A DNA stretch of 64,000 nucleotides from Halocynthiibacter styelae (GTDB lineage Bacteria > Pseudomonadota > Alphaproteobacteria > Rhodobacterales > Rhodobacteraceae): positions 215,661 to 279,660 of the forward strand of contig NZ_JADCKQ010000005.1 of assembly GCF_016123485.1 (NCBI RefSeq), in the 5' to 3' direction. Positions within the stretch are counted from its first letter, which is position 1. The number at the start of each line of letters is the position of its first letter. Shown one piece after another: positions 27,563 through 36,666 of this stretch. Position numbers and translations under genes: made by a program. The notes beneath the pieces were generated by a model. That model saw only the letters and a list, made by a program, of their open reading frames with translations, ran no database searches and was not told the DNA's origin.

Positions 27563-29434
27563 ATGTCTGCATCCGACCCCAATATAAGCCCTGCGCAACC
27601 CATTATCCGCCAACTGGATGATGCCGCAATCAACCGCATTGCGGCAGGCGAAGTCGTCGAACGTCCGGCAAGTGCCGTGAAAGAACTGGTCGAAAATGCT
27701 ATTGATGCCGGGGCCACACGAATTGATGTGGCAATCGCCGATGGTGGCAAAACCCTGATCCGCGTCACAGACAACGGCTGTGGCATTGCCCCAGATCAGC
27801 TGCCCATGGCCCTGTCACGCCATGCGACCAGCAAAATCGACGGCTCTGACCTGTTGAACATCCATTCCTTCGGCTTCCGGGGTGAGGCTCTGCCATCCCT
27901 TGGCGCAGTTGGCAAACTGACTATCACCTCACGCGCAAAAGGGCAGGATGCCGCAACAATCCGCGTCACCGGCGGCACAACAGATCCCGTAAAACCCGCC
28001 GCCCTGAACCAGGGCACCGTGGTGGAACTGCGCGATCTGTTTTACGCCACCCCCGCCCGCCTGAAATTCATGCGCACGGATCGCGCCGAAAGCCAGGCGA
28101 TTGGGGACGTGATCAAACGTCTCGCCATGGCGGAACCCTGGATCGGTTTTACCCTGCGCGATGTCTCCGGCGGCAGCGAAGGCCGCGTGACCTTCCGCGC
28201 TGATGCCGCCAGCGGCGACCTGTTCGAAGCACTGCACACCCGTCTGACCCGTGTGATGGGGCCGGAATTCACCACCAACGCCCTGAAAATTGATGCGGAA
28301 CGCGAAGGCATCACCCTGACGGGATATGCCGCCCTGCCAACCTATTCACGCGGCGCAGCTGTGGCGCAATTCCTGTTCGTGAACGGTCGCCCTGTGCGGG
28401 ATAAATTGCTGACCGGTGCCCTGCGCGGGGCTTATGCAGATTTCCTGTCGCGTGACCGTCACCCGGCCGCAGCGCTTTTCCTTGAATGCGAACCGGATCG
28501 TGTCGACGTCAACGTGCATCCCGCCAAATCCGAGGTCCGCTTTCGCGAACCCGGTGTCGCGCGCAGCCTGATCGTCACCGCCGTACGATCCGCTTTGACC
28601 GAGGCCGGGCATCGCGCGTCAACCACCGTTGCAGCGGAAACCCTGTCCGCCATGCGCCCGGAAATGACCGATCAGCCGCGCGTGTATCAGATGGACCGTC
28701 GCGGCAGCTATGCCGCGCCCTACACCCCGTCCGTGCAAGCACGCGACGCGGCTTATGCCGCTCAGGCCTCGCTGATGGATACCCCCGGTTTTGCAGAGGC
28801 TTCCATGCCATCCGCCCGGTTTGAACCGGTGCCAGAACAGCCGCAACTTGACGCGCTGCCGCTTGGGGCCGCCCGCGCGCAGGTGCATGAAAATTACATC
28901 ATCGCCCAGACCGAAACCGGCATGGTCATCGTTGATCAGCATGCAGCGCATGAACGCCTGGTCTATGAAAAACTGAAACATCAGATGGCGGAGAACGGGA
29001 TTGCCTCGCAGGCCCTGCTGATCCCTGAAATTGTCGAACTGTCCGACGGAGACGCCGCTGCACTCCTGGCACATGCGGAAAGTCTGTCCCGTCTTGGCCT
29101 TGTTCTCGAACCCTTCGGTCCCGGCACCATCGCCGTGCGTGAAACACCGGCAATCCTTGGTGAAATCAACGCAGAAAACATGCTGCGCGATGTACTGGAC
29201 GAACTGTCTGATCTCGGCGAAAGCCAGCTGGTGCAGGAAAAACTGGAAGCGATCCTGTCGCGCGTGGCCTGCCATGGATCCATCCGATCCGGCCGCCGTA
29301 TGCGGGCCGAAGAAATGAACGCCTTATTGCGCGAAATGGAATCCACCCCCCATTCCGGCCAATGCAACCACGGCCGCCCCACATATGTAGAGCTGAAACT
29401 CTCTGACATCGAAAGACTGTTTGGACGCACATGA
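27563..29434 (+). CDS. mutL: DNA mismatch repair protein MutL
   Basis: The protein of about 623 residues has the GHKL ATPase N-terminus (VKELVENAIDAGATRIDVAI, TDNGCGIAPDQL, SFGFRGEALPSLGAV) and a C-terminal dimerisation domain. The C-terminal part contains DQHAAHERLVYE, which fits the MutL endonuclease motif DQHA(x)2E(x)4E, and CHGSIRSGRRM near the end. It should nick DNA itself, as expected where MutH is absent. ATG 27563 or 27551 could be the start; neither has a clear binding site. It overlaps rmuC by four bases. Confidence 0.95.
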   Translation: MSASDPNISPAQPIIRQLDDAAINRIAAGEVVERPASAVKELVENAIDAGATRIDVAIADGGKTLIRVTDNGCGIAPDQLPMALSRHATSKIDGSDLLNIHSFGFRGEALPSLGAVGKLTITSRAKGQDAATIRVTGGTTDPVKPAALNQGTVVELRDLFYATPARLKFMRTDRAESQAIGDVIKRLAMAEPWIGFTLRDVSGGSEGRVTFRADAASGDLFEALHTRLTRVMGPEFTTNALKIDAEREGITLTGYAALPTYSRGAAVAQFLFVNGRPVRDKLLTGALRGAYADFLSRDRHPAAALFLECEPDRVDVNVHPAKSEVRFREPGVARSLIVTAVRSALTEAGHRASTTVAAETLSAMRPEMTDQPRVYQMDRRGSYAAPYTPSVQARDAAYAAQASLMDTPGFAEASMPSARFEPVPEQPQLDALPLGAARAQVHENYIIAQTETGMVIVDQHAAHERLVYEKLKHQMAENGIASQALLIPEIVELSDGDAAALLAHAESLSRLGLVLEPFGPGTIAVRETPAILGEINAENMLRDVLDELSDLGESQLVQEKLEAILSRVACHGSIRSGRRMRAEEMNALLREMESTPHSGQCNHGRPTYVELKLSDIERLFGRT

Positions 29435-30651
29435 TCACCATCGGCGACACCACCTATTCCATCACCGATCCGGCCGTCTTTGGCACCCTGCTGTTGCTGT
29501 TGGTCGTGATCCTTCTGTTTGTCATGCTGAAACGCGCCGGACGCGCGGGTGACGTCAGCGAACAACTGGCACGGCAGATGATGCAGATGAACGAAGACAT
29601 GCGGATGCTGGGCAGCAATCAACAGCATCTTGGTGGGCAATTGCAATCGGTGTCTGACGCCCAGGCCAATGCGCAAACCCAGGTGATCCAACGTATGGAA
29701 ACCCGCCTGGCGACTGTGCAGCAACAGATGGCGGATCGCCTGGCTGAAAACGCGCTGAAATCCGCGAATTCCATGTCTGAAATGCAGGAACGGGTGAAGG
29801 AAACCCTGCACGGGTCCTCCAAACAGACCACCGCATCCCTGACGCAATTACAGGAACGTCTGGCGACGATTGATAAGGCGCAAAGCAATATCGAAAAACT
29901 GTCCGGGGATGTTCTGGGCCTTCAGGATATCCTTTCGAACAAGCAAACACGCGGGGCGTTTGGGGAAATTCAGCTGAATGATATCGTGGCCAAGGCCCTG
30001 CCGTCAGATGCCTATGAGTTTCAGGCGACTCTGTCCAATGGCAAACGCGCCGATTGCCTGATCCACCTGCCAAACCCGCCCGGCCCCATCGTGATAGACG
30101 CAAAATTCCCGCTGGAAAGCTATGAGGCGCTGGTCGCAGCTGACACCAAGGAAGATGCCGCCCGCGCGCTTTCCGGTCTGCGCACCGCCGTCAAAGCTCA
30201 TATCAAAGCGATCAGCGAAAAGTACCTGATCGACGGAGAAACCGCCGATGGTGCGCTGATGTTCCTGCCGTCAGAAGCCGTTTACGCCGAACTGCACGCC
30301 CGCCTGCCCGAAGTCGTACGCGAAGGCTTTGCCGCGCGGGTCTGGATCGTATCCCCGACCACCTGCATGGCCACGCTGAACACCATGCGCGCCGTGCTGA
30401 AAGACGCCCGCATGCGCGAACAGGCCGGGGCCATCCGCAAGACCCTGGGCATGTTGCACCGCGACGTCGAACTGGTGGTGGAACGCGTGGGCAAGCTGAA
30501 CACCCATTTCGGCCAGGCACGCGATGATCTGGAAAAGATCAACACCGCCGCAGAACGCGCGGGCAAGCGGGCTGCAAAACTGGACAACTTTGATTTCGAA
30601 GAACTTGCCCCTGACACGCAGGACACACCTGTTCCTCTGCCGCAGGATTAA
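29431..30651 (+). CDS. rmuC: DNA recombination protein RmuC
   Basis: The 406-residue protein has an N-terminal membrane anchor (VFGTLLLLLVVILLFVML), a long coiled coil (residues 40-165) and the RmuC nuclease-like core with RGAFGEIQLNDIV, VIDAKFPLESYEAL, FLPSEAVYAEL and SPTTCMATLNTMRAV. RmuC limits inversion at short inverted repeats in E. coli. Its ATG overlaps the mutL stop, so mismatch repair and RmuC are made from one message here. Confidence 0.93.
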   Translation: MITIGDTTYSITDPAVFGTLLLLLVVILLFVMLKRAGRAGDVSEQLARQMMQMNEDMRMLGSNQQHLGGQLQSVSDAQANAQTQVIQRMETRLATVQQQMADRLAENALKSANSMSEMQERVKETLHGSSKQTTASLTQLQERLATIDKAQSNIEKLSGDVLGLQDILSNKQTRGAFGEIQLNDIVAKALPSDAYEFQATLSNGKRADCLIHLPNPPGPIVIDAKFPLESYEALVAADTKEDAARALSGLRTAVKAHIKAISEKYLIDGETADGALMFLPSEAVYAELHARLPEVVREGFAARVWIVSPTTCMATLNTMRAVLKDARMREQAGAIRKTLGMLHRDVELVVERVGKLNTHFGQARDDLEKINTAAERAGKRAAKLDNFDFEELAPDTQDTPVPLPQD

Positions 30652-30654
30652 CGC

Positions 30655-30682
30655 AAAAGGGCGACCCAAAGGCCGCCCTTTC
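30655..30682. terminator. Terminator between rmuC and the DUF481 gene
   Basis: AAAGGGCG pairs with CGCCCTTT over a 10-base loop between two convergent stops. T-runs are short on both sides (TTTCG and TTTTGCG). Confidence 0.75.
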
Positions 30683-30699
30683 GTCAGACTGAATTCAGA

Positions 30700-31542
30700 T
30701 CAGTTGAATTTGTAAACCAGAGACACACCAAAGGTGTTGGAGGTGCTGGCCTGACCCGCAGCCGGATCGGTGTGGTAATCTGTACGAACGCTTGTGCGCA
30801 GGGACAGAGGGCCGGACAGAGATACGTTCACGCCCAGATCGTTAGACACCAGAGTATCTGCGGAAGAAGACAGAATATCTGTGTCATTGGTCAGGGTCAC
30901 ATTGTCATTCAGGCTCCAGTACATGCGGGACCCCAGCAGAGCTGCGCCTTCACGTACAGAGTTGTCAGCACCACGCGCCTGGGTGATACGGTAGCCAGGG
31001 CCACCCTGAACACGCCAGTGGAAGTTGTCGTTGTCGATCAGGCGGTAACCAACACCAAAACCAACAAAACCGTCTTCTTCAAACGCGCCGAATTCGTCGT
31101 TGGCATAGCGCAGCTTGCCATAGCCGTAGAAACGCTCGTTGAAATAACGGCTTGCATCATACGCACCCAGGAAGGTGTTCGCAGTGCGGGTGTTTTCGCT
31201 TTCGCTGTAGTTATAGCTCAGAGTGAAATCGTGATCCCAGTTCTCGGTGCCATAGCCAAAGCGGGAACCAATACCCAGATCAGTGGTGTCGCTGTTGCCG
31301 CTTGTTGCGTTCATGGATGCCGCAACAGAACCACGCCAGCCCAGCGGACGACGGGAATTGCCAAAACGATCCGCGTCATAGCCACGTCGGTAATCGTCGT
31401 TGATATCGGTTTCGATTGCTTCAACAGCGTCTGTTGCCGCGTCGTTGGTGATCTGAACGCCTGTGTCCTGTGCAAAGGCGGCGGTGCCACCTGCAATCAT
31501 CAAAGCAGCCAGAGTTACTGATTTCGCTGTTTTCTGTGTCAT
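30700..31542 (-). CDS. DUF481 (YdiY-like) outer-membrane protein
   Basis: The 280-residue protein has a signal peptide (cut after AAFAQ) and, from residue 68 on, alternating beta strands typical of DUF481: GWRGSVAASMNATSGNSDTTDLG, then DFTLSYNYSESEN, NERFYGYGKLRYANDEF and the closing GVSLVYKFN. It is probably a small outer-membrane barrel; the function of the family is unknown beyond salt-related expression in some species. About 250 bp of non-coding sequence separates its start from the neighbouring Hint gene; I see no gene in that gap. Confidence 0.85.
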   Translation of the reverse strand: MTQKTAKSVTLAALMIAGGTAAFAQDTGVQITNDAATDAVEAIETDINDDYRRGYDADRFGNSRRPLGWRGSVAASMNATSGNSDTTDLGIGSRFGYGTENWDHDFTLSYNYSESENTRTANTFLGAYDASRYFNERFYGYGKLRYANDEFGAFEEDGFVGFGVGYRLIDNDNFHWRVQGGPGYRITQARGADNSVREGAALLGSRMYWSLNDNVTLTNDTDILSSSADTLVSNDLGVNVSLSGPLSLRTSVRTDYHTDPAAGQASTSNTFGVSLVYKFN

Positions 31543-31793
31543 CGTTACTTACTTTCATTCTGTTTCGCCTGCCTCCGGATACACCGACGCTGGCACAGGT
31601 CTTGATCTGAGGGCTGGGCGGCAGAAGTTTCAGGGGAACCGATTTGTGCTTTTCCCCTCTGCCCGGAAACTGCGCAAAAATTCGCCAACATACTGCAAAA
31701 ACAGGAAGAAATACGCTTATCAGGGCGTGCGGATGCACTGGAAATCAACCAGTGGCAGGAGGTTGCCGGTACGTGGGGAAACCCGTCTGGCGA

Positions 31794-32813
31794 TCAGGCA
31801 GCGAGGAAACGCCCCTCATACTGCTTAAGATCCAGCCGTGCCGTGGGGCCGTAACACCCGGCATTGCTGCGCAACTCAGGAAAGATTGAAAACATCTCTG
31901 CGCGGCTTTCGCAGGTCACAGCATTCAATCCCTCATCCCCCGGGAAAAAGCTTTCACTCAGCAGCCCGTGGGTCCGGACGATTTCATGTTGATCGAACAT
32001 AAGATGACAATAGGTAACATGCGTCAGTTCATGATCCTGACGGATCTGATCCCCCAGAAGGAACCGTGTCGCCGCCAGAACCTGACTTTGGCCGAACATC
32101 AGATTGCACTTGTACTCCTGCATCAGCACGCGGTGCCCCGGCGACAGACAAACATCAACCTCGGGGCAGCCGGGACCAAACTGATGTGCCCGGATGCGAA
32201 CAGGGGCAAAACGCGCAAACTCTGGTTCTTGCAACGCGACATCCCGGCATCCGATCCAGCGTACTGGCTGCAACCCATTGTCCTCTGTGATGACAAGATC
32301 ACCAGGCTGTAAGGTTTCAATCTTTCTGGGGCCAGAAACTGTGTCGATTAACGTCCCTGCCACAAAACAAGGCATCCCCGGAGTCGGTGATGTGGTGGTG
32401 ACATATCCATCCGTCGGATTGCCACTCAGGGAACTGCCGGAACCCGCAGTGCCAATGCCATCAGAAACAGTATTGACCGGAACCAGGCCAGCCCCTCCGG
32501 CGGTGACAGTTCCGCCTTCAGTGAAACTGTTAAACTGCAACACCGTCGTGCCATCAATCAGGGCGATTGCGCCAAAGCGATTCAGACCATTAAAATTGGT
32601 GGGGGAATTGCTGTTGAGGACATAAATATCCTTCCCGTCAACAGTCGCTGACGGAGCAAAATTCAGCACACTGGAACTGCGCAATGAACCATTCGAATTG
32701 TAGACCTCAATGGTCAGAGCGGACACAGGTGTGCCCACATCGACCATGATTTCTATGAAATCCTGATTACCACCGCCAGTGTACTTAATCTCAGAGATGA
32801 ACGGCGCTGCCAT
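31794..32813 (-). CDS. Hint-domain protein with N-terminal lamin-tail-like beta domain
   Basis: The 339-residue protein has two parts. Residues 1-130 (MAAPFISEIKYTGGGNQDFI...) look like a lamin-tail-type beta sandwich. From about residue 146, CFVAGTLIDTVSGPRKIETL with LQPGDLVITEDNGLQPVRWI is the Hedgehog/intein-type (Hint_2) domain common in Rhodobacterales. In true Hint proteins the N-terminal Cys starts an autoprocessing acyl shift; whether this protein self-cleaves is unknown, as no Asn follows at an obvious splice end. No signal peptide is seen, which fits type I export. A TGCAT array lies about 150 bp upstream. Confidence 0.85.
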   Translation of the reverse strand: MAAPFISEIKYTGGGNQDFIEIMVDVGTPVSALTIEVYNSNGSLRSSSVLNFAPSATVDGKDIYVLNSNSPTNFNGLNRFGAIALIDGTTVLQFNSFTEGGTVTAGGAGLVPVNTVSDGIGTAGSGSSLSGNPTDGYVTTTSPTPGMPCFVAGTLIDTVSGPRKIETLQPGDLVITEDNGLQPVRWIGCRDVALQEPEFARFAPVRIRAHQFGPGCPEVDVCLSPGHRVLMQEYKCNLMFGQSQVLAATRFLLGDQIRQDHELTHVTYCHLMFDQHEIVRTHGLLSESFFPGDEGLNAVTCESRAEMFSIFPELRSNAGCYGPTARLDLKQYEGRFLAA

Positions 32814-32963
32814 TCCCCTGGTCCTTTATACCTGATTTACTGCTCATTCTTTTTTTATTAACGATAAGTAAATCACAATTTCTGGCAAAGATAAACCAAT
32901 AGGTGAAACCCCGACGCCGGAATTTCCCCTAAGCTTAATTGCTAAGGCTTTATTAAACCCCAG

Positions 32964-33007
32964 TGCAGCACATATGCATAAGATGTGCATGCATAGTGCA
33001 TCTGTAA
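32964..33007 (+). promoter_or_regulatory. 11-bp periodic TGCAT array (site 2)
   Basis: TGCA occurs at 32964, 32975, 32986 and 32997 with exact 11-bp spacing, in units TGCAGCACATA, TGCATAAGATG, TGCATGCATAG and TGCATCTGTAA. Twenty consecutive bases (32971-32990) are identical to site 1 (13640-13659), in the same plus-strand orientation. The only promoter it can serve is that of the minus-strand Hint gene, 151 bp away. Confidence 0.6.
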
Positions 33008-33021
33008 ATCGGCGCCAAAAA

Positions 33022-33050
33022 CGAAAAAACCCGCCGTTTCCGGCGGGTTT
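33022..33050 (-). terminator. Intrinsic terminator of the formate dehydrogenase gene
   Basis: On the minus strand AACCCGCCG-GAAA-CGGCGGGTT is followed by TTTTCG, 20 bases after the stop. Confidence 0.92.
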
Positions 33051-33070
33051 CTGATTGGATTTAACCGGGT

Positions 33071-35845
33071 TTACTCCGCCGCGATTGCAGTCGCTTTTTC
33101 GACCTTCACCGCTGAGAATTTAAACTCAGGGATTTTGCCGTATGGGTCAATCGCCGGGTTGGTCAGCACGTTTGCGGCCGCTTCCACATAGGCAAATGGA
33201 ACAAACACCATGTCTTCCGCAATCGCCCGGTCCGCACGCGCCATGATCTCGATAGAGCCACGACGGGTCGACAGACGCACCATTTCACCCGGCTCAACAC
33301 CCAGACGACGCAGGGTTTTGGGATGCAGGGAACAGTTTGCTTCGGGTTCAACCGCGTCCAGAACCTTTGAACGACGGGTCATAGACCCTGTGTGCCAGTG
33401 TTCCAGCTGACGCCCAGTTGTCATGATCATCGGGAAGTCCGCATCAGGTGCTTCGTCCGGTGCAATCACGGCAGCCGGGGTGAACCTCGCACGACCATCG
33501 GGGCGTGGGAAGCCATCGCCAAACACCACAGCCTGACCCGGATCTGTCGGGGACAGGGACGGGTAAGTCACGGTTTCGGTTTTCAGACGATCCCATGTGA
33601 TGTTGTTCAGGGACTTCATGTTCAGCTTCATCTCAGCGAAAATCTCGCTTGGATGGGTGTAGGTCCAGCCAAGGCCCAGACGCTGCGCCAATTCCGTGGT
33701 GATCGCCCAGTCTTCACGCGCCTCACCCGGAGGGGCCACCGCTGGACGCACCATCTGTACCTGACGGTTGGTGTTGGAAACCGTGCCGGATTTTTCATAC
33801 AGCGCAGAAGCCGGCAGGATCACATCCGCATAGTTCGCGGTTTCGGTCAGAAAGATATCCTGAACAACCATCAGGTCGAGTTTCGCAAAAGCATCGCGCG
33901 CATGTTCCGCATCCGGATCAGACATCGCGGGATTTTCACCCTGAATATACATGCCTTTGATATTGCCCGCATAAACCTGATCGACGATCTCGGTGACGGT
34001 CAGACCTTTTTCATTACTGAAGTCGTCAGACCCCCAGACACCGGTGAAATTATCACGGATCTGGTCGTCGGTCACAGTCTGGTAATCCGGCAGGAACATC
34101 GGGATCAGGCCCGCGTCAGACGCACCCTGCACGTTGTTCTGACCACGCAGCGGGTGCAGACCCGCGCCTGGACGGCCAACCTGACCACACATCAAAGCAA
34201 GGCTGATGAGGCAGCGGGAATTATCCGTGCCGTGAATGTGTTGGGACACGCCCATACCCCAGAAGATCAGTGCAGATTTTGCACCGGCATAGATGCGCGC
34301 AACGTCGCGAATGGTTTCCGGATCAATACCGGAAATCGCTTCCATTTTCTCGGGGCTGAAGTCCGCCAGATGGGCTTTTTCAGCTTCCCAGTTCTCGGTG
34401 TAGGTTTCGATATACTGCTCGTCGTACAGCTTTTCTTCGACAATCACATGCATGATTGAGTTCAGAAGCGCCACATCAGCACCCGGACGGAATTGCAGCA
34501 TGTGATCGGCAAATTTGCGCATGCCCACGCCGCGTGGATCCATCACGATCAGCTTGCCACCGCGTTTGGCGAACTGTTTGAAATAGGTCGCCGCAACCGG
34601 GTGGTTTTCGATCGGGTTACAGCCGATGGTGATCGCCACGTCGGCGTTCTCGATCTCATTAAAGGTCGCGGTCACAGCGCCGGACCCCACGTTTTCAATC
34701 AGCGCAGCCACAGAAGATGCGTGACACAGGCGTGTACAGTGGTCGACGTTGTTGTGCTTGAACCCCTGACGGATCAGCTTCTGGAATAGGTAAGCTTCCT
34801 CATTGGTGCATTTCGCAGAACCAAAGCCCGCAATCGCACGGCCACCATGGGCCTGGGCCAGGTTCGCCATACCGCCAGCGGCTTTTTCCATGGCTTCTTC
34901 CCAGGTCGCTTCGCGGAAGTGGGTCATCAGATTACCGGGATCAACGTTCAGGCCCTTTGCAGGTGCGTCATCACGACGGATCAGCGGTTTGGTCAGACGA
35001 TGATCGTGGTGGATATAGTCAAAGCCGAAACGGCCTTTCACGCACAGACGGCCCTCATTTGCCGGGCCATTGATGCCCTCGACGTATTTCACTTTGCCGT
35101 CTTTGACTTTCAGGGAAACAAGACAGCCAACACCACAGAAGGGGCAGACGCTTTCGGTTTCTGAATCGTAATCTTTGCTGTCACCCACCTGGGCTTCATC
35201 AAGAACCGCGGCAGGCATCAAAGCACCGGTTGGGCAGGCCTGCACGCATTCGCCACAAGCCACACAGGAAGACGCGCCCATGTCGTCAGCCACGTCAAAC
35301 ACAGGATAGGCATCGTGACCACGGCCAGCCATGCCGATCACGTCGTTCACCTGAACTTCGCGACAGGCACGCACACAGAGGTTACAGGAAATACAGGCGT
35401 CCAGGTTCACGTTCATCGCAACGTGGCTGTCATCAAGCAGGGGAATGCGGCCTTCTTCCAGCTTGGGGAAGCGGCTTTCGGAAATCTCGTTCAGATCCGC
35501 CATATCCCAGAGGTGGCTGGATTTGTCGCGGGCTTCTTCGCGGACCGGCTGATCAGTGACCAGCATTTCAACGACCATCTTACGTGCCGCTTTTGCGCGC
35601 GCGCTTTCGGTGTTCACAACCATACCTTCAGCCGGTTCACGAATGCATGACGCGGCCAGAACGCGTTCGCCTTCGATGTCGACCATGCAAGCACGACAGT
35701 TGCCGTCCGGACGATAGCCGGGGGCCGGTTTGTGGCACAGATGCGGGATCACAAGACCGCGGCCATTGGCCACTTCCCAGATGGTTTCGCCGGGGTTCGC
35801 TTCGACCTGCTGGCCGTCCAGGGTAAATTTGATCTTATCGGACAT
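33071..35845 (-). CDS. fdhF: Formate dehydrogenase alpha subunit (molybdopterin, Cys type)
   Basis: The 924-residue protein has, in order, an N-terminal 2Fe-2S domain (CHKPAPGYRPDGNCRACMVD), a His/Cys cluster region, two 4Fe-4S sites (CISCNLCVRACREV and CVACGECVQACPTG), a further 4Fe-4S motif CPFCGVGC, and the bis-MGD catalytic domain. The Mo ligand is Cys in HCTRLCHASS rather than selenocysteine. The layout matches FdsA/FdhF-type catalytic subunits. Usual partners (FdsB, FdsG, FdsD, FdhD) are not next to it, so it is an orphan here. AGGAAAGAGAG precedes the ATG. Confidence 0.9.
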   Translation of the reverse strand: MSDKIKFTLDGQQVEANPGETIWEVANGRGLVIPHLCHKPAPGYRPDGNCRACMVDIEGERVLAASCIREPAEGMVVNTESARAKAARKMVVEMLVTDQPVREEARDKSSHLWDMADLNEISESRFPKLEEGRIPLLDDSHVAMNVNLDACISCNLCVRACREVQVNDVIGMAGRGHDAYPVFDVADDMGASSCVACGECVQACPTGALMPAAVLDEAQVGDSKDYDSETESVCPFCGVGCLVSLKVKDGKVKYVEGINGPANEGRLCVKGRFGFDYIHHDHRLTKPLIRRDDAPAKGLNVDPGNLMTHFREATWEEAMEKAAGGMANLAQAHGGRAIAGFGSAKCTNEEAYLFQKLIRQGFKHNNVDHCTRLCHASSVAALIENVGSGAVTATFNEIENADVAITIGCNPIENHPVAATYFKQFAKRGGKLIVMDPRGVGMRKFADHMLQFRPGADVALLNSIMHVIVEEKLYDEQYIETYTENWEAEKAHLADFSPEKMEAISGIDPETIRDVARIYAGAKSALIFWGMGVSQHIHGTDNSRCLISLALMCGQVGRPGAGLHPLRGQNNVQGASDAGLIPMFLPDYQTVTDDQIRDNFTGVWGSDDFSNEKGLTVTEIVDQVYAGNIKGMYIQGENPAMSDPDAEHARDAFAKLDLMVVQDIFLTETANYADVILPASALYEKSGTVSNTNRQVQMVRPAVAPPGEAREDWAITTELAQRLGLGWTYTHPSEIFAEMKLNMKSLNNITWDRLKTETVTYPSLSPTDPGQAVVFGDGFPRPDGRARFTPAAVIAPDEAPDADFPMIMTTGRQLEHWHTGSMTRRSKVLDAVEPEANCSLHPKTLRRLGVEPGEMVRLSTRRGSIEIMARADRAIAEDMVFVPFAYVEAAANVLTNPAIDPYGKIPEFKFSAVKVEKATAIAAE

Positions 35846-36033
35846 GCTGGCTCTCTTTCCTGTAGTTCCCGCGATTTTACCCGAAAATGCGCCATCACCC
35901 AAACCCCCATAGCGCCACTTATAAGCCCAAATGCGTCAGGCACTGCATCGCGCGCGACAGAAGGTCCCCTGCGGACCATTGGCAAGGCAGGGATTCTTCA
36001 CTAGACATCGACAGAATCGCAAAGGAGGGGCTG

Positions 36034-36666
36034 ATGGCTTTGCAACTATATTTCGCCCCCGGCACAATCGCCGGTGCATCTGTTCTTGCGCTGCTGGAAA
36101 GCGGGCTGCAGGCGGAATTTCTGCCGGTTAATTTTGGTGCCGCTGAACAGCAAAGCGAATCATACCTGAAGATCAATCCAAAGGGCCGCGTTCCGGCGCT
36201 GATCACCGATTTTGGTGTGCTGACGGAAACCGGTGCAATCCTTGAATATATCGCCCGTCTGGCCCCTGACGCGGGGCTTATTCCTGATGCGCCTGAAGCC
36301 GCTGCGCGCATGCATGAAATGATGTATTACCTGGCCTCCACCATGCATGTGAGCCACGCCCATAAACTGCGCGGTCACCGTTGGGCAGATCAGGAAACGT
36401 CGCATCAGGACATGACCGCGAAAGTGCCCGAAACCATGGCTGCGTCCTGCGCCTGGGTCGAAGACCAACTTGTCGCGGAATTCGTCAGTGGCGACAGACT
36501 TAGCCTTGCGGACCTATACCTGTTTACTATCTGCACCTGGCTGAACGGCGATGGCGTGGATATCACCAACTATCCGAAACTAAACGCACATTTCACCCGC
36601 ATGATCGGACGTGACAGCGTGCAGACAGCACTGAAGCAGGGCCTCCTGCCGGAGATTACAACATGA
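36034..36666 (+). CDS. Glutathione S-transferase family protein
   Basis: The 210-residue protein has the N-terminal thioredoxin-like GST domain (MALQLYFAPGTIAGASVLAL, with the cis-proline region in KINPKGRVPALIT and the ETGAILEYIARL helix) and an all-helical C-terminal domain. It lacks an obvious catalytic Tyr/Ser at the usual place, so activity type is unclear. AAGGAGGGG gives a very strong start. The stop overlaps the saccharopine dehydrogenase start, so it is the first gene of that operon. Confidence 0.88.
   Translation: MALQLYFAPGTIAGASVLALLESGLQAEFLPVNFGAAEQQSESYLKINPKGRVPALITDFGVLTETGAILEYIARLAPDAGLIPDAPEAAARMHEMMYYLASTMHVSHAHKLRGHRWADQETSHQDMTAKVPETMAASCAWVEDQLVAEFVSGDRLSLADLYLFTICTWLNGDGVDITNYPKLNAHFTRMIGRDSVQTALKQGLLPEITT

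Noticed and set aside
33392..34459. A 355-codon open frame on the plus strand
   Set aside because: It is antisense to the formate dehydrogenase alpha subunit, which is well supported; the product looks like shadow translation.
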